From: DATDCY01 sp964513745
GTDB lineage: Bacteria; JAUVQV01; DATDCY01
Reading direction: 5' to 3'
NCBI GenBank assembly: GCA_964513745.1
Contig: CAZEOK010000111.1
Location: 1-9,806, forward strand
DNA: 9,806 bases
Shown: piece after piece, positions 8,468-9,806 of the stretch
How the letters are laid out: every line of letters starts with the position of its first letter
How positions within the stretch are numbered: position 1 is the first letter of the stretch
Position numbers and translations under genes: made by a program
Notes under the pieces: generated by a model
Seen by the model: only the letters and a program-made list of their open reading frames with translations
Database searches by the model: none
What the model was told of the DNA's origin: nothing

Positions 8468-9559
8468 ATGCACGACGCCGTCGCAGCTGTCTCTCAGTTT
8501 ATCGACCTCTCGCTCTGGACCGTCGCCTACCTCTTCGCCATGGGCTTCGTCGGCGGCCTGGTCAGCGGCTTCATCGGCTCGGGCGGCGCCTTCGTGCTGA
8601 CCCCCGGGATGATGAGCCTCGGCGTGCCCGGACTGATGGCGGTGGCCAGCAACATGTGCCACAAGTTCCCGAAGGCGCTGGTCGGCGCCATCAAGCGCGC
8701 CAAGTACGGCCAGGTCGACGTCAAGCTCGGTCTCGCGCTCGGCGTCTCCGCCGAGGCCGGCGTGCTCTACGGCGCCAGCATCCAGGAGAACATCAAGAAG
8801 GCCTACGGAGATGCCGGCTCGAACCTCTACGTCAGCACCGCGTTCGTGCTCGTGCTGGCGATCGTCGGCGGCTTCGTGCTGCGCGACGCGATCAAGAGCT
8901 ACCGCGCCGGCACCACGAACGACGAGGAGAAAATCACGAAGATCGCCCGCTGGGTGCAGTCGGTGAACATCCCGTACACGATGGTCTACTTCAAGGCCCT
9001 CAACGCGCGGATCTCGGTGCTCTTCACGATCCCCCTCGGCTTCGCCACCGGCATCCTCGCCGCGACGATCGCGGTCGGCGGCTTCGTCGGCGTCCCCTCC
9101 ATGATGTACGTGCTCGGCGCCCCCGGCCTGATGGCCTCGGCCACCGAGCTGGTGATCGCGTTCGTGATGGGTGTCGGCGGCACGTTCAAGTACGCGCTGC
9201 ACGGCATGGTCGACATCCGCCTGGCGATGATCATCCTCGCCGGCTCGCTCTTCGGCATCCAGCTCGGCGCGATCGGCACGACCTACGTGCGCCCCTACAT
9301 GATCAAGCTCGTGATGGGCGTGATCATGGTCACGGTGCTCTTCAGCCGCCTGCTGATGCTGCCGGTCTACATGTCGCAGCTGCACCTGATCGGCGACATC
9401 AGCCCCGCGACGAGCAAGCTGCTCTCGAACACGAGCTTCGGGATCATGATGTTCGCGCTCGGACTCGGGGCGTTCATCGTTCTCAAGGCGATGTGGGTCG
9501 GCAAGCGCGAGGAGCGTCTGCGCGAGAGCGCCGGCGCGCTGGTCGCCGACAAGGCCTAG
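8468..9559 (+). CDS. TauE/SafE-family membrane permease (putative sulfite/organosulfur anion exporter)
   Basis: This 363-residue polytopic protein has about eight hydrophobic helices. It shows the internal repeat typical of the TauE/SafE (DUF81) family. The first half has 'GFIGSGGAFVLTPGMMSLGV' followed by 'PGLMAVASN' (ending near residue 62). The second has 'IAVGGFVGVPSMMYVLGAPG' followed by 'LMASATE' (ending near 227). The repeats would pack as an inverted pair around the substrate path. A hydrophilic loop ('RAGTTNDEEKITK', about 146-158) and a charged C-terminal tail lie outside the membrane. The ATG at 8468 follows a G-rich stretch at the end of the preceding gene; the two are one base apart. 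Family members move sulfite, sulfoacetate or other small anions; the substrate here cannot be read from sequence. An intrinsic terminator follows, so it is the last gene of the operon. Confidence 0.93.
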   Translation: MHDAVAAVSQFIDLSLWTVAYLFAMGFVGGLVSGFIGSGGAFVLTPGMMSLGVPGLMAVASNMCHKFPKALVGAIKRAKYGQVDVKLGLALGVSAEAGVLYGASIQENIKKAYGDAGSNLYVSTAFVLVLAIVGGFVLRDAIKSYRAGTTNDEEKITKIARWVQSVNIPYTMVYFKALNARISVLFTIPLGFATGILAATIAVGGFVGVPSMMYVLGAPGLMASATELVIAFVMGVGGTFKYALHGMVDIRLAMIILAGSLFGIQLGAIGTTYVRPYMIKLVMGVIMVTVLFSRLLMLPVYMSQLHLIGDISPATSKLLSNTSFGIMMFALGLGAFIVLKAMWVGKREERLRESAGALVADKA

Positions 9560-9574
9560 AGCGCCCCCACCCGG

Positions 9575-9615
9575 TCCCCCCGGTGGCTGCAGGAGACCGG
9601 GGGGATTTGCTTTTT
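9575..9615 (+). terminator. Strong Rho-independent terminator after the permease gene
   Basis: A 10-bp perfect stem is formed by TCCCCCCGGT (9575-9584) and ACCGGGGGGA (9596-9605), with an 11-base loop. It is followed by TTTGCTTTTT (9606-9615). It ends the operon 15 bases past the permease stop and isolates the next promoter at 9639. Confidence 0.92.
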
Positions 9616-9638
9616 AACGGCGCTTCCCTCTATCTTTC

Positions 9639-9653
9639 TGGCACGGCCCTTGA
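9639..9653 (+). promoter_or_regulatory. Second sigma-54-like promoter, before the universal stress protein gene
   Basis: TGGCACG, four bases (GCCC), then TTGA matches the -24/-12 consensus except for A in place of the final C of TTGC. The -24 half TGGCACG is identical to that of the promoter at 7300. A transcript would start near 9664, giving a leader of about 58 bases to the ATG at 9722. The changed -12 base may weaken it, so I rate it below the first site. Confidence 0.65.
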
Positions 9654-9721
9654 CCTGGGTCCCGGCAAGGGCAGAAGCACCTGGTGAACGGACCGGCGGC
9701 CGGCAACCAAGGAGACTGTTC

Positions 9722-9806
9722 ATGGGCAAGTATCGCAAGATCCTGGTTTCACTCGACGGTTCGGAGTCCGGGCGCAACGCCCTGGTCCAGTCCTTCGCGC
9801 TGGCAC
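9722..9806 (+). CDS. Universal stress protein (UspA family), 3' end cut off by window
   Basis: The ATG at 9722 follows AAGGAG (9709-9714) by 7 bases. The 28 visible residues begin 'MGKYRKILVSLDGSESG', the typical first strand of the UspA fold, with the conserved Asp and Ser that sit at the nucleotide pocket. They continue into helix 1 ('RNALVQSFALA'). The gene runs past the window end, so the ATP-binding loop and any second domain cannot be judged. It sits behind its own sigma-54-like promoter and right after the permease operon, which suggests membership of the same regulon (inference). Confidence 0.88.
   Translation, partial: MGKYRKILVSLDGSESGRNALVQSFALA

Noticed and set aside
8405..9687. 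Long open frames on both strands overlapping the permease
   Set aside because: They encode His/Arg/Asp-rich low-complexity products, while the permease frame shows membrane helices and the family repeat.

Overview
The window looks like a piece of a high-GC chromosome from a sigma-54-using, signalling-rich Gram-negative bacterium. A deltaproteobacterial (Desulfobacterota, for example Desulfuromonas/Geobacter-like) host is my best guess. The guess rests on the density of two-component genes, the NtrC-type regulator, the -24/-12 promoters and the TauE-like permease with its small partner. Taxonomy is inference; no marker gene is present.

Bases 1-2120 (+ strand) hold the 3' part of a membrane-bound, PAS-containing sensor histidine kinase and, about 210 bases later, a stand-alone receiver protein. 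That receiver ends just after an NtrC-like linker helix and has no output domain.

Bases 2141-7092 (- strand, read right to left) form a three-gene unit: an unusual Lon protease, a HAMP-type membrane histidine kinase, and an NtrC-family sigma-54 activator (receiver, AAA+, Fis-type HTH). The Lon protein lacks the N-terminal LON substrate domain. It carries a complete CheY-like receiver inserted just before the Walker A motif of the AAA+ module. Its receiver resembles that of the neighbouring NtrC-type regulator, so the kinase between them may phosphorylate both. Its start is a GTG at 7092, chosen by a strong ribosome binding site.

Bases 7093-7354 are an AT-rich divergent control region. It contains a near-consensus sigma-54 promoter (7300-7314) pointing right, and a pair of 8-bp direct repeats next to the lon start.

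Bases 7355-9559 (+ strand) are a four-gene operon: a 55-residue helical protein; a 212-residue protein that shares a short 'AAAFAEE' helix with it and continues as a divergent universal-stress-like domain; an 81-residue two-helix membrane protein; and a TauE/SafE-family permease. A strong intrinsic terminator (9575-9615) closes it. A second sigma-54-like promoter (9639-9653) follows and serves a universal stress protein gene that runs off the window end.

Working model (inference): the kinase senses an envelope or metabolic cue and phosphorylates the NtrC-type activator, which turns on the divergent permease/stress operon and the downstream usp gene through sigma-54. The same kinase may gate the receiver-Lon protease, giving one signal both a transcriptional and a proteolytic output.
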